A stretch of 64,000 nt of DNA from Streptomyces sp. CB01580 (GTDB taxonomy: Bacteria > Actinomycetota > Actinomycetes > Streptomycetales > Streptomycetaceae). The translations under genes were made by a program, and so were the position numbers. Positions 1-9,976 of this stretch are shown here, in pieces; positions within the stretch are counted from its first letter, which is position 1; each line of letters begins with the position of its first letter. The stretch spans positions 393,834 through 457,833 of the forward strand of contig NZ_LIXJ01000002.1 in the NCBI RefSeq assembly GCF_001905795.1, given 5' to 3'. The notes beneath the pieces are model-generated. The model was not told the origin of the DNA. It did not search any database and worked only from the letters and a program-made list of their open reading frames with translations.

Positions 1-1
1 C

Positions 2-370
2 CCGTTCCGGATCGACATCGAGCTCGCCGACGTCGGCGGCCCGAGCGCGGGTCTGATGTTCTCCCTCGGTCTCGTCGACAAGCTGACGCCGACCGATCTG
101 ACCGGCGGCAAGTTCGTCGCGGGCACCGGCACGATCGACGACCAGGGCAAGGTCGGCCCGATCGGCGGCATCACCATGAAGCTGGTCGGCGCGCGGGACG
201 CGGGCGCGCGCTACTTCCTGACCCCGGCCGACAACTGCAAGGCCGCCGCCTCCGACACCCCGGGCGGACTCACGCTGGTCAAGGTGAAGACGCTCGACGA
301 CGCGAGGAAGTCGCTGGAGAAGATCCGGACGGGGGACACGGCCGGTCTGCCGAGCTGTTCGGCCGGCTGA
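2..370 (+). CDS. PDZ/Lon-like (S16) serine protease, C-terminal part
   Basis: The frame is open from the window edge, so only the last 122 codons are seen. They form the C-terminal half of a Lon-type (MEROPS S16) proteolytic domain. The catalytic serine lies in GGPSAGLMFSLG, and the partner lysine follows in GPIGGITMKLVGA; together they make the Ser-Lys dyad. This arrangement is typical of the YlbL-like family, in which an N-terminal membrane segment and PDZ domain precede the protease domain outside the membrane. Those upstream parts lie outside the window. The cysteine-containing tail (PADNCKAA, SCSAG) also fits extracytoplasmic actinobacterial members. The family is clear; the substrate is unknown. 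Confidence 0.82.
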   Translation, partial: PFRIDIELADVGGPSAGLMFSLGLVDKLTPTDLTGGKFVAGTGTIDDQGKVGPIGGITMKLVGARDAGARYFLTPADNCKAAASDTPGGLTLVKVKTLDDARKSLEKIRTGDTAGLPSCSAG

Positions 371-440
371 CCGTGCCCCGCACGGGAGGCCGCGCTCCCC
401 GAAGGGGCACGACGGTCCTGCGGTCCTCTATGGCGGCCGC

Positions 441-998
441 TCAGTCCTCGAAGGTCGCGGCCAGCGCGTCGGCCAGCCCGGGCACCAAGCCCGCGCCCGT
501 GCGCACCTCGCTCGGCGAGTCCTTCTCGCGCAGGCGCACGGCGCACTCGCGCGAACCGTCCCGGAGCACGGCCACGGTCATCCGCACCTCCTGGCGCTCC
601 GGGTGCTTGGCGACCCACTTGGCCAGCTGGGCCTCGTCGAGCCCCTCGGGCACGGACGCCTCGGCGGACGGCGGCAGCATCAGCCGTTCCACGGTCAGCG
701 CACAGCCCGCCACCGCGTCGGGCCAGGCGATCGTGGCGAGGAAGTCGTCCAGGGCGGTGCCCGCCGGAAGCTCCTCCTGCTCGATGGGCGTGAGGGAGGA
801 GGCGGGGGCGTCGGAGTCCAGGCCGAGCTGGGCGGCGAGGCCGGGCTCCTGGACCCGCAGCCGGGCGGTGTCGACGAGGGCGAACAGCAGGGCGGGCCGG
901 TCCCAGCCGAGGCCGGAGACGTACTCGTCGATCTCGAGCACGGCGACGGTGAGGGGGCTCGCGGCCATCGGGGGGCCTGAGGCGGAAACGTTGGACAT
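441..998 (-). CDS. PPA1309 family protein
   Basis: This encodes a 185-residue cytoplasmic protein resembling the actinobacterial PPA1309 family, whose function is unknown. It has no signal peptide or membrane segment and is acidic. Blocks such as EIDEYVSGLGWDRPALLFALV and WPDAVAGCALTVERLMLP are what I recognise. ATG at 998 has AGGA eight bases upstream. A TTG at 1004 with GGAGG seven bases upstream is an equally good start and would add two residues. The gene converges with the protease gene on its left and diverges from the UPF0182 gene on its right, an order I recall from other Streptomyces chromosomes. Confidence 0.72.
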   Translation of the reverse strand: MSNVSASGPPMAASPLTVAVLEIDEYVSGLGWDRPALLFALVDTARLRVQEPGLAAQLGLDSDAPASSLTPIEQEELPAGTALDDFLATIAWPDAVAGCALTVERLMLPPSAEASVPEGLDEAQLAKWVAKHPERQEVRMTVAVLRDGSRECAVRLREKDSPSEVRTGAGLVPGLADALAATFED

Positions 999-1123
999 GA
1001 CCAATATCCTGCCTCCTTCCGCCCCGGGATCGGGAACTAGGTAAAGGGTCAGTAAGTTGCATAGGTGGGTCCTACGATTTCTGGACCCGCTTCATACGAC
1101 CCGCGAACTACGAGGTGCGCACG

Positions 1124-4105
1124 TTGGCTTTCCAGATGCCGGACCGCGGCGGAGGCCCGACCGGGCCACGGATCAGAGTCGGCCGCCCGTCCCGGCGCGC
1201 CCGTACCCTGCTCATGACACTGGGCGTCCTGGCGGTTCTCGCCATGGCGTTCGTCATGTTCGCCGGGTTCTGGACCGACTGGCTCTGGTACCGGTCGGTC
1301 TCGTACTCGTCCGTCTTCACCACCACCCTGTGGACCAAGATCGGACTGTTCCTCGTCTTCGGACTGCTGATGGCGCTCGTCGTCGGCCTGAACATCTGGC
1401 TCGCGCACCGACTCCGGCCGCCGCTGAGCGCGATGTCGCTGGAGCAGCAGAGCCTGGACCGGTACCGGATGAGCCTCGCCCCCTTCAAGAAGTGGGTGCT
1501 GCTCGCGATCGCCGCGGTCGTCGGACTGATCGCCGGGGCCTCCGCCTCCGGGCAATGGCGCACCTGGCTGATGTACGTGAACGGCGTGGCCTTCGGCCAG
1601 AAGGACCCCCAGTTCCACCTGGACGTCTCCTTCTACGCTTTCGACCTGCCCTGGTACCGCTTCCTGCTGGGCTTCGGCTTCGCGGCCACCGTGCTCTCGC
1701 TGATCGCCGCCGCGCTGACCCACTACCTGTACGGCGGGCTCCGCATCACCAGCCCCGGCGCGCGGGCGACCGGCGCGGCCACCGGCCATCTGTCGGTGCT
1801 GCTCGGCGTCTTCGTCTCGCTGAAGGCGGTGGCGTACTGGCTCGACCGCTACGGCCTGGCCGTGAAGTCCAGCGACTTCAAGGCGACGGACAACTGGACG
1901 GGTCTGCGTTACGTCGACGCCAACGCCTACCTTCCGGCGAAGACCATCCTGTTCTGCATCGCCGCGATCTGCGCCCTGCTCTTCTTCGCGACGCTCTGGC
2001 GCCGCACCTGGCAGCTTCCGGTGATCGGCTTCGGCCTGATGGTGCTCTCGGCGATCCTGATCGGCGGGCTGTACCCGGCCATCGTGCAGAAGTTCCAGGT
2101 CCAGCCGAACGAGCAGGCCAAGGAAGCCCCGTTCATCCGGAAGAACATCGAAGCGACGCGTGACGCGTACGACATCGACCGGGCGCAGGTGCAGGACTAC
2201 TCGGGCAAGAGCACGACGGAGGACGACGCCAAGCTGCGCGCGAGCGCGGACACCGCCGCCAGCTACCGCGTGATGGACCCCAACGTCGTCTCCCCGGCCT
2301 TCCAGCAGCTCCAGCAGAAGAGGAACTACTACCAGTTCCCCAAGACGCTGGACGTGGACCGCTACAAGGACGCCTCCGGCAAGGACCAGGACACGGTCAT
2401 CGGTCTGCGCGAGCTGAACCTCGAGGGCATCCCCAAGCGCAACTGGATCAACGACCACTTCACCTACACCCACGGCTACGGCGCCATCGCGGCCCGGGGC
2501 ACGACGACGGGCAAGAACCCGAAGGGTTCTCCGGACTTCACCGAGTCGGGCCTGCCGACCACGGGTGACCTGGGCTCGTACGAGCAGCGGATCTACTACG
2601 GCGAGAAGACCGAGCAGTACTCCATCGTCGGTGGGCCCCAGAAGGAGCTCGACTACGAGGAGGACGGCGAGAAGACCACCAGCTACAAGGGCGACAGCGG
2701 GGTCAGTCTCTCCAACACCTTCAACCGCGCCGCGTACGCGGTGGCGTTCAGCGAGCCGCAGATCCTCTACTCAGGGGCCATCGGCGACGGCTCGCGGATC
2801 CTCTACAACCGCACGCCCAAGGAGCGCGTCGAGGCGGTCGCCCCATGGCTGACCATCGACGGCGACGCCTACCCGGCCGTGGTGAACAAGCGGATCCAGT
2901 GGGTCGTCGACGCGTACACCACCACCAACGGCTACCCGTACGCCTCGCGGACCACGCTCGGCGACACCACGGCCGACTCGCTGACCACCAACCAGCGCGC
3001 GGTCGTCGCCCAGCAGAACCAGGTCAACTACATCCGCAACTCCGTGAAGGCCACGGTCGACGCCTACGACGGCACGGTGAAGCTCTACGAGTGGGACACC
3101 AAGGACCCGGTCCTCAAGACCTGGCGCAAGGCGTTCCCCGGAACGGTGGAGTCCAGGGCGGACATCCCGCAGGAACTCGTGGAGCACCTGCGCTACCCGC
3201 AGGACCTGTTCAAGGTCCAGCGCGAGCTGCTCACCCGCTACCACGTCACGAACCCCGCCCAGTTCTACAGCGGCAGTGACGCGTGGCAGGTCCCGGACGA
3301 CCCGACCAACAAGGACTCGGGTGCCGTCCCGCCCTACTACCTGAGCATAAAGATGCCGGACCAGCCGGCCCAGAAGTTCTCGCTGACCACCACGTTCACG
3401 CCGAAGGGACGTCCCGACCTCGGGGCGTTCATGGCGGTGGACGCGGACGCCGCCAGCAAGGACTACGGAACGATAAGGCTGCTCAGGGTCACCACCACGG
3501 TGAAGGGCCCCGGTCAGGTGCAGAGCGAGCTCAACGGCAACGACGACGTCGCCGAGTTCGTGAGGAACCTCAAGGGAACCGACTCCGACATCGAGTACGG
3601 CAACCTGCTGACCGTGCCGCTCGAAGGCGGATTCCTCTACATCGAGCCGGTGTACACCCGCGGTGGCACGCAGAACTACCCGCTGCTGCGCAAGGTCGCC
3701 GCCTCGTACGGCTCGAAGACCGTCTTCAAGAACAGCCTCGGGGAGGCGCTCAACGAGGTCTTCGGGGTGACGGGTGAGACCCCGCCGTCCGAGGAGACCA
3801 GCCGTCCGCCGGGCGAGACCACCCAGCCGCCGGCCACCGGTGAGGCGGCGCTGAAGAGGGCGATCGCCGACGCGCAGAAGGCCTACGCGGCGGGCGAGGC
3901 GGCCCTGAAGGAGCAGGACTGGACCGCCTACGGCAAGGCCCAGGCGGAGCTCCAGGACGCGCTGGAGCGCGCGGCGGCGGCCCAGCCCAAGTCGGGCGGC
4001 GGGAACGACGCGGACCGTTCCGGCGACCGGGGCGCGAAGCCGGACGACGGCGGTTCGAAGCCGGGCGACGGCGGTGCCGCGAAGCCGGGCGGCGACAGCG
4101 GCTGA
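1124..4105 (+). CDS. UPF0182 family large integral membrane protein
   Basis: This is a 993-residue membrane protein of the UPF0182 (COG1615) family, found in Actinobacteria and cyanobacteria and of unknown function. About seven hydrophobic segments occupy the first 330 residues (for example [20 protein letters not shown]). A large, probably extracytoplasmic domain of about 550 residues follows, rich in Tyr, Asp and Asn. The C-terminus is low-complexity and Pro/Gly/Asp/Lys-rich after a short helical coiled stretch ([18 protein letters not shown]). I chose TTG at 1124 because GAGG lies about 8 bases upstream; ATG at 1136 (MPDRGGG) is the main alternative. The gene stands alone, and a tRNA gene follows. 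Confidence 0.85.
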   Translation: MAFQMPDRGGGPTGPRIRVGRPSRRARTLLMTLGVLAVLAMAFVMFAGFWTDWLWYRSVSYSSVFTTTLWTKIGLFLVFGLLMALVVGLNIWLAHRLRPPLSAMSLEQQSLDRYRMSLAPFKKWVLLAIAAVVGLIAGASASGQWRTWLMYVNGVAFGQKDPQFHLDVSFYAFDLPWYRFLLGFGFAATVLSLIAAALTHYLYGGLRITSPGARATGAATGHLSVLLGVFVSLKAVAYWLDRYGLAVKSSDFKATDNWTGLRYVDANAYLPAKTILFCIAAICALLFFATLWRRTWQLPVIGFGLMVLSAILIGGLYPAIVQKFQVQPNEQAKEAPFIRKNIEATRDAYDIDRAQVQDYSGKSTTEDDAKLRASADTAASYRVMDPNVVSPAFQQLQQKRNYYQFPKTLDVDRYKDASGKDQDTVIGLRELNLEGIPKRNWINDHFTYTHGYGAIAARGTTTGKNPKGSPDFTESGLPTTGDLGSYEQRIYYGEKTEQYSIVGGPQKELDYEEDGEKTTSYKGDSGVSLSNTFNRAAYAVAFSEPQILYSGAIGDGSRILYNRTPKERVEAVAPWLTIDGDAYPAVVNKRIQWVVDAYTTTNGYPYASRTTLGDTTADSLTTNQRAVVAQQNQVNYIRNSVKATVDAYDGTVKLYEWDTKDPVLKTWRKAFPGTVESRADIPQELVEHLRYPQDLFKVQRELLTRYHVTNPAQFYSGSDAWQVPDDPTNKDSGAVPPYYLSIKMPDQPAQKFSLTTTFTPKGRPDLGAFMAVDADAASKDYGTIRLLRVTTTVKGPGQVQSELNGNDDVAEFVRNLKGTDSDIEYGNLLTVPLEGGFLYIEPVYTRGGTQNYPLLRKVAASYGSKTVFKNSLGEALNEVFGVTGETPPSEETSRPPGETTQPPATGEAALKRAIADAQKAYAAGEAALKEQDWTAYGKAQAELQDALERAAAAQPKSGGGNDADRSGDRGAKPDDGGSKPGDGGAAKPGGDSG

Positions 4106-4179
4106 CGGTGACGGGCTCCCCGACCGGGTAGCCCGGTAAAGGTTCCACCCCGCGTCGTGGTACGGTTTCCACACAACGA

Positions 4180-4253
4180 CGCGGGGTGGAGCAGCTCGGT
4201 AGCTCGCTGGGCTCATAACCCAGAGGTCGCAGGTTCAAATCCTGTCCCCGCTA
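4180..4253 (+). tRNA. tRNA-fMet (initiator, anticodon CAT), copy 1
   Basis: This is a complete 74-nt cloverleaf without encoded CCA. The acceptor arms are CGCGGGG and CCCCGCT, leaving position 1-72 unpaired (C-U), an initiator hallmark. The anticodon CAT is at 4214-4216. The anticodon stem carries three stacked G-C pairs (GGG/CCC) flanking the loop CTCATAA, another initiator feature. The T arm is AGGTTCAAATCCT. It is identical to the copy at 6831-6904. A strong terminator hairpin follows within ten bases. Confidence 0.96.
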
Positions 4254-4259
4254 CTGGAA

Positions 4260-4299
4260 GACGAAGGCCCGGATCCTTTCGAGGATCCGGGCCTTCGTC
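4260..4299 (+). terminator. Terminator hairpin after tRNA-fMet copy 1
   Basis: A perfect 17-bp stem (GACGAAGGCCCGGATCC with its complement) closes a 6-base loop (TTTCGA). No U-tract follows, as is common in Streptomyces. Confidence 0.85.
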
Positions 4300-4472
4300 G
4301 TGCCGTGTGACTTTCTCGTGGGACGGGGCGAAGGGCGGTTCGCGGGGCGCGAGTTGGGCCCGAACGTGTTTGACTTGTCTCTCTGTGGGCATGTCGACAA
4401 AACGCTGAAGTGACCTCACTGGCCGCGGTATACCAGTGTGCACGGGGTGCGGGTGGTGCGACGATGATATTT

Positions 4473-6692
4473 ATGGGGGACAGGGCAACTCTGTTGGAGA
4501 CAGGGCGGTTTGCACGGCGCCGCGTTCATCGGCCGGATAGCGTGGTGAATGCGGCTTTTGGTATTGCCACCACGGAGAACAGCGAGAGCACCGAGACCAC
4601 TGGGACTGCCGAGACTGCGGGGTGTGCCGCGACCTTCGAAAGCACGGAGACAGAGAACGCAGCGGGTACGGAGAGCACGGAAGGCCCGGCCGCCGCGGAG
4701 CGCCCTGGGGCCCACGGGACTCCGGGGCTTGTCGAGGACACCGGGACCCAGGAGAGCCGGGAGGACTCCGGGGCGGGGGAGGGCCCCGGAGTCGCCGGAA
4801 GCCGGGAGGGCTTCGAGGCCACCGGGGCGCCGGGCGCCGGGGACGTCTCCGGGGACCCGGTGGACCAGGACCCGGCGGAGACTCCGGGGAGCGACGAGCA
4901 CGAGGCGCGTCACCGCCGCGCCGCCGACGCCGGTGACACCACCTCCATGAGCACCCTCGGCGCGCTGCTGCTGCGGCGCGGCGAGCTCGACGGGGCCGAG
5001 CCCTATCTGCGTGCCGCCACGGCCGACGGCGACCGGGCCGCCGCCAACAACCTGGGCGTCCTCCTGCACCAGCGCGGGTACACCGACGAGGCTGCCGGCT
5101 GGTGGCGCGTCGCGGCCGTCGCCGGCTCCGCCGCCGCCGCGCACGCCCTCGGCCGGTACTACCGCGAGCGCGGGGACGAGCCGGGTGCCGAGTACTGGCT
5201 GCGGCAGTCCGCCGAGCAGGGCCACGCGCTGGGCGCGTACGCCCTCGCCGACCTGCTGGAGCACCGCAGTGACGTGGGAGCCGAGCGCTGGCTGCGCGCC
5301 GCCGCCGAACAGGGGCACCGGGAGGCGGCGTACCGCCTGGCGCGGATGCTGGACCCCGAGGCCGACGACGACCCGTACGACCGGTTCGGTCACCAGGGCC
5401 CGCGCCACGCCACCTCCGTGCGCCCGGGGGCCACGGGCGGCTTCGCGGTGCGCAAGGGCGGCGGTCCGGCGGGTCGCACGGCCGGCCGGGCGAGCGAGGC
5501 GGAGCAGTGGTACCGGCAGGCCGCCGCGCGCGGTCACCAACGTGCCGCGCTGCGCCTCGGCGCTCTCCTGGAACAGCGCGGCGAGCCCAAGGAGGCGGGC
5601 CGCTGGTACCTGATCTCGGCGAAGGCCGGCGAGCCGCGCGCCGCCTGCGCCCTCGGCTTCCTGCTGCGCGACGCGGGGGACGTGGAGAGCGCCGCCGTGT
5701 GGTGGCTGCGGGCCGCCCAGGACGGCGACGGGAACGCCGCCAACGCCCTGGGGGCCCTGCACGCCGCCCGGGGTGAGCAGCAGACCGCCGAGCGCTGGTA
5801 CCGGGCCGCCATGACCGCGGGGGACGTCAACGGCGCCTACAACCTGGGGCTGCTCTGCGCCGCCCAGGACCGTACGGCACAGGCCGAGCAGTGGTACCGG
5901 CGCGCCGCGTACGCGGGCCACCGCGAGGCCGCCAACGCTCTGGCCGTGCTCCTCCTCCAGGCGGGCGACACGACAGGCGCCGAGCCCTGGTTCTCCAAGG
6001 CCGCCGAGGCGGGCAGCGTCGACGCGGCCTTCAACCTCGGCATCCTGTACTCCGGGCGCGGCGAGGAGCGTACGGCACTGGTCTGCTACGAGCGCGCCGC
6101 GGCGGCCGGTCATACGGAGGCCGCGCTCCAGGTCGGCATGGCCCTGCTGCAGCGGGGCGAGGAGCAGGAGGCCGAACGCCATCTGCGCTGCGCCGCCGGG
6201 GGCGGCAGCGCGGAGGCCGCCTTCCGGCTGGCCGGGGTGCTGGACTCGCGGCGGCCGCCCGGCCCGCCCGCGCTCGGGGAGCCGATGCCGGTGAAGACCG
6301 AGTGCGAGGAGTGGTACGAGCGGGCCGCCGAGCAGGGGCACCGCCGGGCCCAGGTACGGGCCGGGATGCTTGCGGCGGCGCGCGGTGACGTGGACAGCGC
6401 GGCCCGCTGGTACCGAGAGGCCGCCGAGGCGGGCAGCCGCAACGGCGCCTTCAACCTCGGGCTGTTGCTCGCCCGTGAGGGCAGCGAGCGGGAGGCCGCA
6501 CTGTGGTGGACCCGGGCCGCGAACGACGGGCACGGGCGGGCGGCTCTGCGGCTCGCCCTGCTGTCCGCGCGCCGGGGCGAGCTCACGGAGGGGCAGCGCT
6601 GGTGCGCGCGGGCGGTCGAGCTGGGGCCGGCCGAGGTCGCCGAGCGGGCCGCACGCCTGCGGGAGGCGTTGCACCAGGAGCTCACCGCGTGA
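4473..6692 (+). CDS. Sel1/TPR-repeat protein
   Basis: This 739-residue protein has two parts. Residues about 30-150 are low complexity, rich in Glu, Thr, Gly, Ala and Ser, and probably disordered. The rest is an array of Sel1-like/TPR repeats of about 35 residues, with recurring cores such as AEQWYRRAAYAGHREAANALAVLL. Such solenoids normally scaffold protein contacts. There is no catalytic motif, signal peptide or membrane segment. ATG 4473 (MGDRATLLETGR) is the start I recall for Streptomyces relatives; ATG 4464 is also in frame and no strong Shine-Dalgarno separates them. The gene lies between two identical initiator tRNA genes, all on the same strand. The specific partner is unknown. Confidence 0.85.
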   Translation: MGDRATLLETGRFARRRVHRPDSVVNAAFGIATTENSESTETTGTAETAGCAATFESTETENAAGTESTEGPAAAERPGAHGTPGLVEDTGTQESREDSGAGEGPGVAGSREGFEATGAPGAGDVSGDPVDQDPAETPGSDEHEARHRRAADAGDTTSMSTLGALLLRRGELDGAEPYLRAATADGDRAAANNLGVLLHQRGYTDEAAGWWRVAAVAGSAAAAHALGRYYRERGDEPGAEYWLRQSAEQGHALGAYALADLLEHRSDVGAERWLRAAAEQGHREAAYRLARMLDPEADDDPYDRFGHQGPRHATSVRPGATGGFAVRKGGGPAGRTAGRASEAEQWYRQAAARGHQRAALRLGALLEQRGEPKEAGRWYLISAKAGEPRAACALGFLLRDAGDVESAAVWWLRAAQDGDGNAANALGALHAARGEQQTAERWYRAAMTAGDVNGAYNLGLLCAAQDRTAQAEQWYRRAAYAGHREAANALAVLLLQAGDTTGAEPWFSKAAEAGSVDAAFNLGILYSGRGEERTALVCYERAAAAGHTEAALQVGMALLQRGEEQEAERHLRCAAGGGSAEAAFRLAGVLDSRRPPGPPALGEPMPVKTECEEWYERAAEQGHRRAQVRAGMLAAARGDVDSAARWYREAAEAGSRNGAFNLGLLLAREGSEREAALWWTRAANDGHGRAALRLALLSARRGELTEGQRWCARAVELGPAEVAERAARLREALHQELTA

Positions 6693-6786
6693 GGCGGTGG
6701 CCCGGCACCGGGGAGCCGGGGCCGGGCGCCGACGGGCCCCGGGGCCGTGCTGCCAGGGCCCGCGCGTCCGGTGAGCCGCATCTGAT

Positions 6787-6816
6787 TTGCGCAGGTCCCG
6801 AGCGGTGACGTACTGT
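6787..6816 (+). promoter_or_regulatory. Promoter of tRNA-fMet copy 2
   Basis: TTGCGC (6787-6792) and TACTGT (6811-6816) are separated by 18 bp and lie just upstream of the tRNA, in the position expected for a HrdB-type promoter. Copy 1 has only TACGGT (4161-4166) as a -10, with a poor -35. Confidence 0.55.
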
Positions 6817-6830
6817 TCTACACACAACGA

Positions 6831-6904
6831 CGCGGGGTGGAGCAGCTCGGTAGCTCGCTGGGCTCATAACCCAGAGGTCGCAGGTTCAAATCCTGTCCCC
6901 GCTA
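6831..6904 (+). tRNA. tRNA-fMet (initiator, anticodon CAT), copy 2
   Basis: This is identical over 74 nt to copy 1, with the same ACACAACGA immediately upstream and CTACTG at the end. The upstream promoters and the terminator hairpins differ, so the two are separately transcribed single-gene units. The initiator features are the unpaired 1-72 position and the GGG/CCC anticodon stem. Confidence 0.96.
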
Positions 6905-6911
6905 CTGCAGA

Positions 6912-6947
6912 CGGAAAGCCGGATCCTTCAAGGGATCCGGCTTTCCG
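6912..6947 (+). terminator. Terminator hairpin after tRNA-fMet copy 2
   Basis: A perfect 15-bp stem (CGGAAAGCCGGATCC with its complement) closes the loop TTCAAG. The stem shares the GCCGGATCC core with the copy-1 terminator but is otherwise diverged. Confidence 0.85.
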
Positions 6948-7107
6948 CATGTCCGGCTGTCCTTCCCGGTGGACCGGTTCCCCCATGAGTCATGTCCTGC
7001 CGGACCGGCGTGCGCCCCGGCGCATCGCACGGAGGGCCCCGGCGTACACGGGAGCGTGTGCGCCGGGGCCCTCCAGGAGAACCGGGGTCCTGCGGGGAAA
7101 CGGGGAT

Positions 7108-7527
7108 TCAGCCGTCGGCCGCGCAGCCCGGGCAGATGCCGCGGTACGTCACCTCGACATCGGACACCGTGAAGCCGAACCGCTCGTCCGTCGGCAGGTC
7201 GGCCAACGGGTCGCCCGCCGGGTGCACGTCGCGGATGGTGCCGCAGTTCGCGCAGACCAGGTGGTGGTGGGGGCGGTGCGCGTTCGGGTCGTAGCGCTTG
7301 GCGCGGCGGTCGGTGGAGACCTCGATGACCTCGCCGAGCGCCACCATCTCGCCCAGGGTGTTGTAGACGGTGGCACGGGAGATCTCGGGCAGCTTCGCGA
7401 CAGCCCGCGCGTGGACCTCGTCGGCCGTCAGGTGCACATGGTTTCCGTCGAGGACCTCGGCCACGACGCGCCGCTGGGCGGTCATGCGCCAGCCGCGTCC
7501 GCGAAGTCGTTCCAACAGGTCACTCAT
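7108..7527 (-). CDS. catR: Fur/PerR-family peroxide-sensing repressor CatR
   Basis: This 139-residue Fur-superfamily regulator has an N-terminal winged helix (TADEVHARAV, ISRATVYNTLGEMVALGEV) and a C-terminal metal-binding dimerisation domain with the HHH motif (HRPHHHLVCANCG). Two CxxC pairs (CANC and CPGC) fit a structural zinc site. In S. coelicolor, CatR represses the divergent catalase gene and is inactivated by hydrogen peroxide; the same divergent arrangement is seen here. The start ATG at 7527 gives MSDLLERLRGRGWRMTAQRR, which matches the family N-terminus. The 161-bp region shared with catA contains a palindrome inside the catA promoter. Confidence 0.92.
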   Translation of the reverse strand: MSDLLERLRGRGWRMTAQRRVVAEVLDGNHVHLTADEVHARAVAKLPEISRATVYNTLGEMVALGEVIEVSTDRRAKRYDPNAHRPHHHLVCANCGTIRDVHPAGDPLADLPTDERFGFTVSDVEVTYRGICPGCAADG

Positions 7528-7587
7528 AAGCACAAGCCTAACAGTGGGGGGACCAGGTCCCGAACAGGTGTGAGTTTGGATGTTCCC

Positions 7588-7615
7588 TTGACTTGGACTA
7601 AGTCCATTGTAGGAT
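7588..7615 (+). promoter_or_regulatory. catA promoter with operator-like palindrome in the spacer
   Basis: TTGACT (7588-7593) and TAGGAT (7610-7615) are spaced by 16 bp. The spacer contains a perfect palindrome, TGGACT-A-AGTCCA (7594-7606). A repressor bound here would block RNA polymerase directly, as expected for CatR. The catA ribosome site AGGAGG (7678-7683) lies 5 bases before its GTG. Confidence 0.7.
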
Positions 7616-7688
7616 CGGCTTTGGCATACGCCAAGGGACAGGCTGTGCACGACATGACGAATGTGCAGGAACGACGCAGGAGGCGCAC

Positions 7689-9140
7689 GTGACGCAGGGA
7701 CCGCTCACCACGGAGGCCGGGGCGCCGGTCGCCGACAACCAGAACAGCCAGACCGCGGGCGTCGGTGGTCCGGTGCTGGTGCAGGACCAGTCGCTGTTGG
7801 AGAAGCTCGCGCACTTCAACCGTGAGCGCGTTCCGGAGCGCGTCGTGCACGCCCGCGGCGCCGGCGCGTACGGCACGTTCACGGTGACCCGCGACGTCAC
7901 GCAGTGGACGCGGGCAAAGTTCCTCTCCGAGGTCGGCAAGCAGACGGAGACGTTCCTGCGCTTCTCGACCGTCGCGGGCAACCTCGGGGCGGCCGACGCG
8001 GTGCGCGACCCCCGCGGCTTCGCGCTGAAGTTCTACACCGAGGACGGCAACTACGACCTCGTCGGCAACAACACCCCGGTGTTCTTCGTCAAGGACGCCA
8101 TCAAGTTTCCCGACTTCATCCACACCCAGAAGCGCGACCCGTACACCGGCTCGCAGGAGGCGGACAACGTCTGGGACTTCTGGGGTCTGTCGCCCGAGTC
8201 GACCCACCAGGTGACCTGGCTCTTCGGCGACCGCGGCATCCCGGCCTCGTACCGCCACATGAACGGCTACGGCTCGCACACCTACCAGTGGAGCAACGAG
8301 GCGGGCGAGGTCTTCTGGGTCAAGTACCACTTCAAGACCGACCAGGGCATCAAGAGCCTCACCCAGGCCGAGGCCAACAAGCTCGCCGGTGAGGACCCCG
8401 ACAGCCACCAGCGCGACCTGCGCGAGGCGATCGAGCGCGGTGACTTCCCGTCCTGGACGGTGCAGGTCCAGATCATGCCGGCGGCCGAGGCGGCCACGTA
8501 CCGCTTCAACCCGTTCGACCTCACCAAGGTGTGGCCGCACGAGGACTACCCGCCGATCGAGATCGGGAAGCTGGAGCTCAACCGCAACCCGGAGAACGTC
8601 TTCGCCGAGGTCGAGCAGTCGATCTTCAGTCCCGCGCACTTCGTGCCGGGCATCGGTCCGTCCCCGGACAAGATGCTCCAGGGCCGGCTCTTCGCCTACG
8701 GCGACGCGCACCGCTACCGCGTCGGCATCAACGCCGACCACCTGCCGGTGAACCGTCCGCACGCCGCCGAGGCGCGCACCTACAGCCGCGACGGCTTCCT
8801 GTACGACGGTCGTCACAAGGGCGCCAAGAATTACGAGCCGAACAGCTTCGGTGGACCGGTCCAGACCGACCGGCCGCTGTGGGAGTCCACGCCGGTCGCG
8901 GGCGAGATCGGTACGCACGTGGCCCCGAGCCATGCCGAGGACGACGACTTCGTCCAGGCCGGGAACCTCTACCGGCTCCTCTCGGAGGACGAGAAGGGCA
9001 GGCTGGTCGACAACCTCGCCGGGTTCATCGCCAAGGTGTCGCGCGACGACATCGCCGAGCGCGCGATCAACAACTTCCGTCAGGCGGACGGCGACTTCGG
9101 CAAGCGTCTGGAGGTCGCGGTCCAGGCCCTGCGCGGCTGA
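7689..9140 (+). CDS. catA: Monofunctional heme catalase CatA
   Basis: This 483-residue clade-type heme catalase converts hydrogen peroxide to water and oxygen in the cytoplasm. The diagnostic parts are the active-site His region ([14 protein letters not shown]), the distal Asn region ([20 protein letters not shown]), and the proximal heme-ligand tyrosine block ([14 protein letters not shown]). The length is normal for small-subunit catalases. The start is GTG 7689 with AGGAGG 5 bases upstream. It is divergent from catR, whose product probably represses it. A hairpin follows at 9163. Confidence 0.95.
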   Translation: MTQGPLTTEAGAPVADNQNSQTAGVGGPVLVQDQSLLEKLAHFNRERVPERVVHARGAGAYGTFTVTRDVTQWTRAKFLSEVGKQTETFLRFSTVAGNLGAADAVRDPRGFALKFYTEDGNYDLVGNNTPVFFVKDAIKFPDFIHTQKRDPYTGSQEADNVWDFWGLSPESTHQVTWLFGDRGIPASYRHMNGYGSHTYQWSNEAGEVFWVKYHFKTDQGIKSLTQAEANKLAGEDPDSHQRDLREAIERGDFPSWTVQVQIMPAAEAATYRFNPFDLTKVWPHEDYPPIEIGKLELNRNPENVFAEVEQSIFSPAHFVPGIGPSPDKMLQGRLFAYGDAHRYRVGINADHLPVNRPHAAEARTYSRDGFLYDGRHKGAKNYEPNSFGGPVQTDRPLWESTPVAGEIGTHVAPSHAEDDDFVQAGNLYRLLSEDEKGRLVDNLAGFIAKVSRDDIAERAINNFRQADGDFGKRLEVAVQALRG

Positions 9141-9162
9141 TCCGGGCATCCGTCGTCGACGG

Positions 9163-9196
9163 TGGGCCGGGTCCCTCCTCGGAGGGGCCCGGCCCA
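9163..9196 (+). terminator. Terminator hairpin after catA
   Basis: A 16-bp stem (TGGGCCGGGTCCCTCC with its near-exact complement, one G-T pair) closes a very short loop 23 bases after the catA stop. Confidence 0.75.
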
Positions 9197-9351
9197 TTGG
9201 TCGTCGGCGGGGCGGTCCGGCGCTCCTCGGGGCCGGTCCGCCGGTCTTCCTGGGGGCCGACCGGCGGGACCTCGCGGCCCTCGCCGGTCCGTGCGGTCGG
9301 TGCACGGGTCCGGGCGGGTCCGTGAGGGTCCGCTGGACGGCCCCCAGGGGG

Positions 9352-9756
9352 TCAGCCGGCGAGTTTCACGCGCTGACGGCGTCTGGTGGGCGTCCAGCAG
9401 CGCAGGATGTCGCGGACCGAGACGATGCCGACCGGGCCGTGGTCGTCGAGCACGATCAGATGGCGGAACCCGCCGTGCGTCATGGCCTCGGCGGCCTCCT
9501 CCAGGGTCCAGGTGGGGGCCGCGAAGACCACGTCGGTGGTGGTGTGGGCGGCGGCGGTCTCGACGTCGGGATTCCGTCCCGAGCCGACCGCGTCGAGGAT
9601 GTCGCGCTCGGTGAGGATGCCGAGCCCGCTGTTGTCCTGGTCGAGGACGACCGCCGCCCCGATGCGGCGGACCGACATCAGCCGGGCGGCCTGGCGGAGC
9701 GTATGGGTCGGTCCGATGGTGAGGACCAGGGTGCTCATTGCGTCACGGACGAGCAT
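9352..9756 (-). CDS. CBS-domain pair protein
   Basis: This 134-residue protein is almost entirely two CBS motifs: residues about 4-55 (MSTLVLTIGPTHTLRQAARL, ending GILTERDIL) and about 68-120 (ending GIVSVRDILR). Such Bateman modules usually bind adenosine-type ligands and regulate a partner. No enzyme domain is attached. The start is ATG 9756 with AAGGAGG about 11 bases upstream. A GTG at 9768 overlaps that site and so is unlikely. It converges with catA. Confidence 0.85.
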   Translation of the reverse strand: MLVRDAMSTLVLTIGPTHTLRQAARLMSVRRIGAAVVLDQDNSGLGILTERDILDAVGSGRNPDVETAAAHTTTDVVFAAPTWTLEEAAEAMTHGGFRHLIVLDDHGPVGIVSVRDILRCWTPTRRRQRVKLAG

Positions 9757-9875
9757 GAGAGGGGTCACCTCCTTCGTGAAACGACCACACGAGTCGGTTC
9801 ACAAGTTCACAAGCTGGGTGGGCTCTCAGACTCGCATCGATGCGGGACCGCAACAAGGGGGGAATGGGGCCGTCC

Positions 9876-9906
9876 GAGGGGCGCGCGGTGGTGCGCGACG
9901 CCCCTC
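9876..9906. terminator. GC-rich hairpin downstream of hisN
   Basis: Arms GAGGGGCG and CGCCCCTC, with further C-G pairs, lie about 70 bp past the hisN stop. Directly after are two copies of a GGGGGCGCGGCCGGGG-type repeat (about 9909 and 9938). It probably ends hisN transcription. Confidence 0.5.
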
Positions 9907-9976
9907 GGGGGGCGCGGCCGGGGGTCGGGCGCCCCGAGGGGGCGCGGCCGGGGTCAGGGGCGCTGGTTGCCGGGGT

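Noticed and set aside
4416..6827. An 800-codon minus-strand frame opposite the Sel1 gene
   Set aside because: It is a shadow of a repeat-rich gene with G/C third positions. It has Gly/Ala/Val/Arg-rich content, no ribosome site and no family motif.
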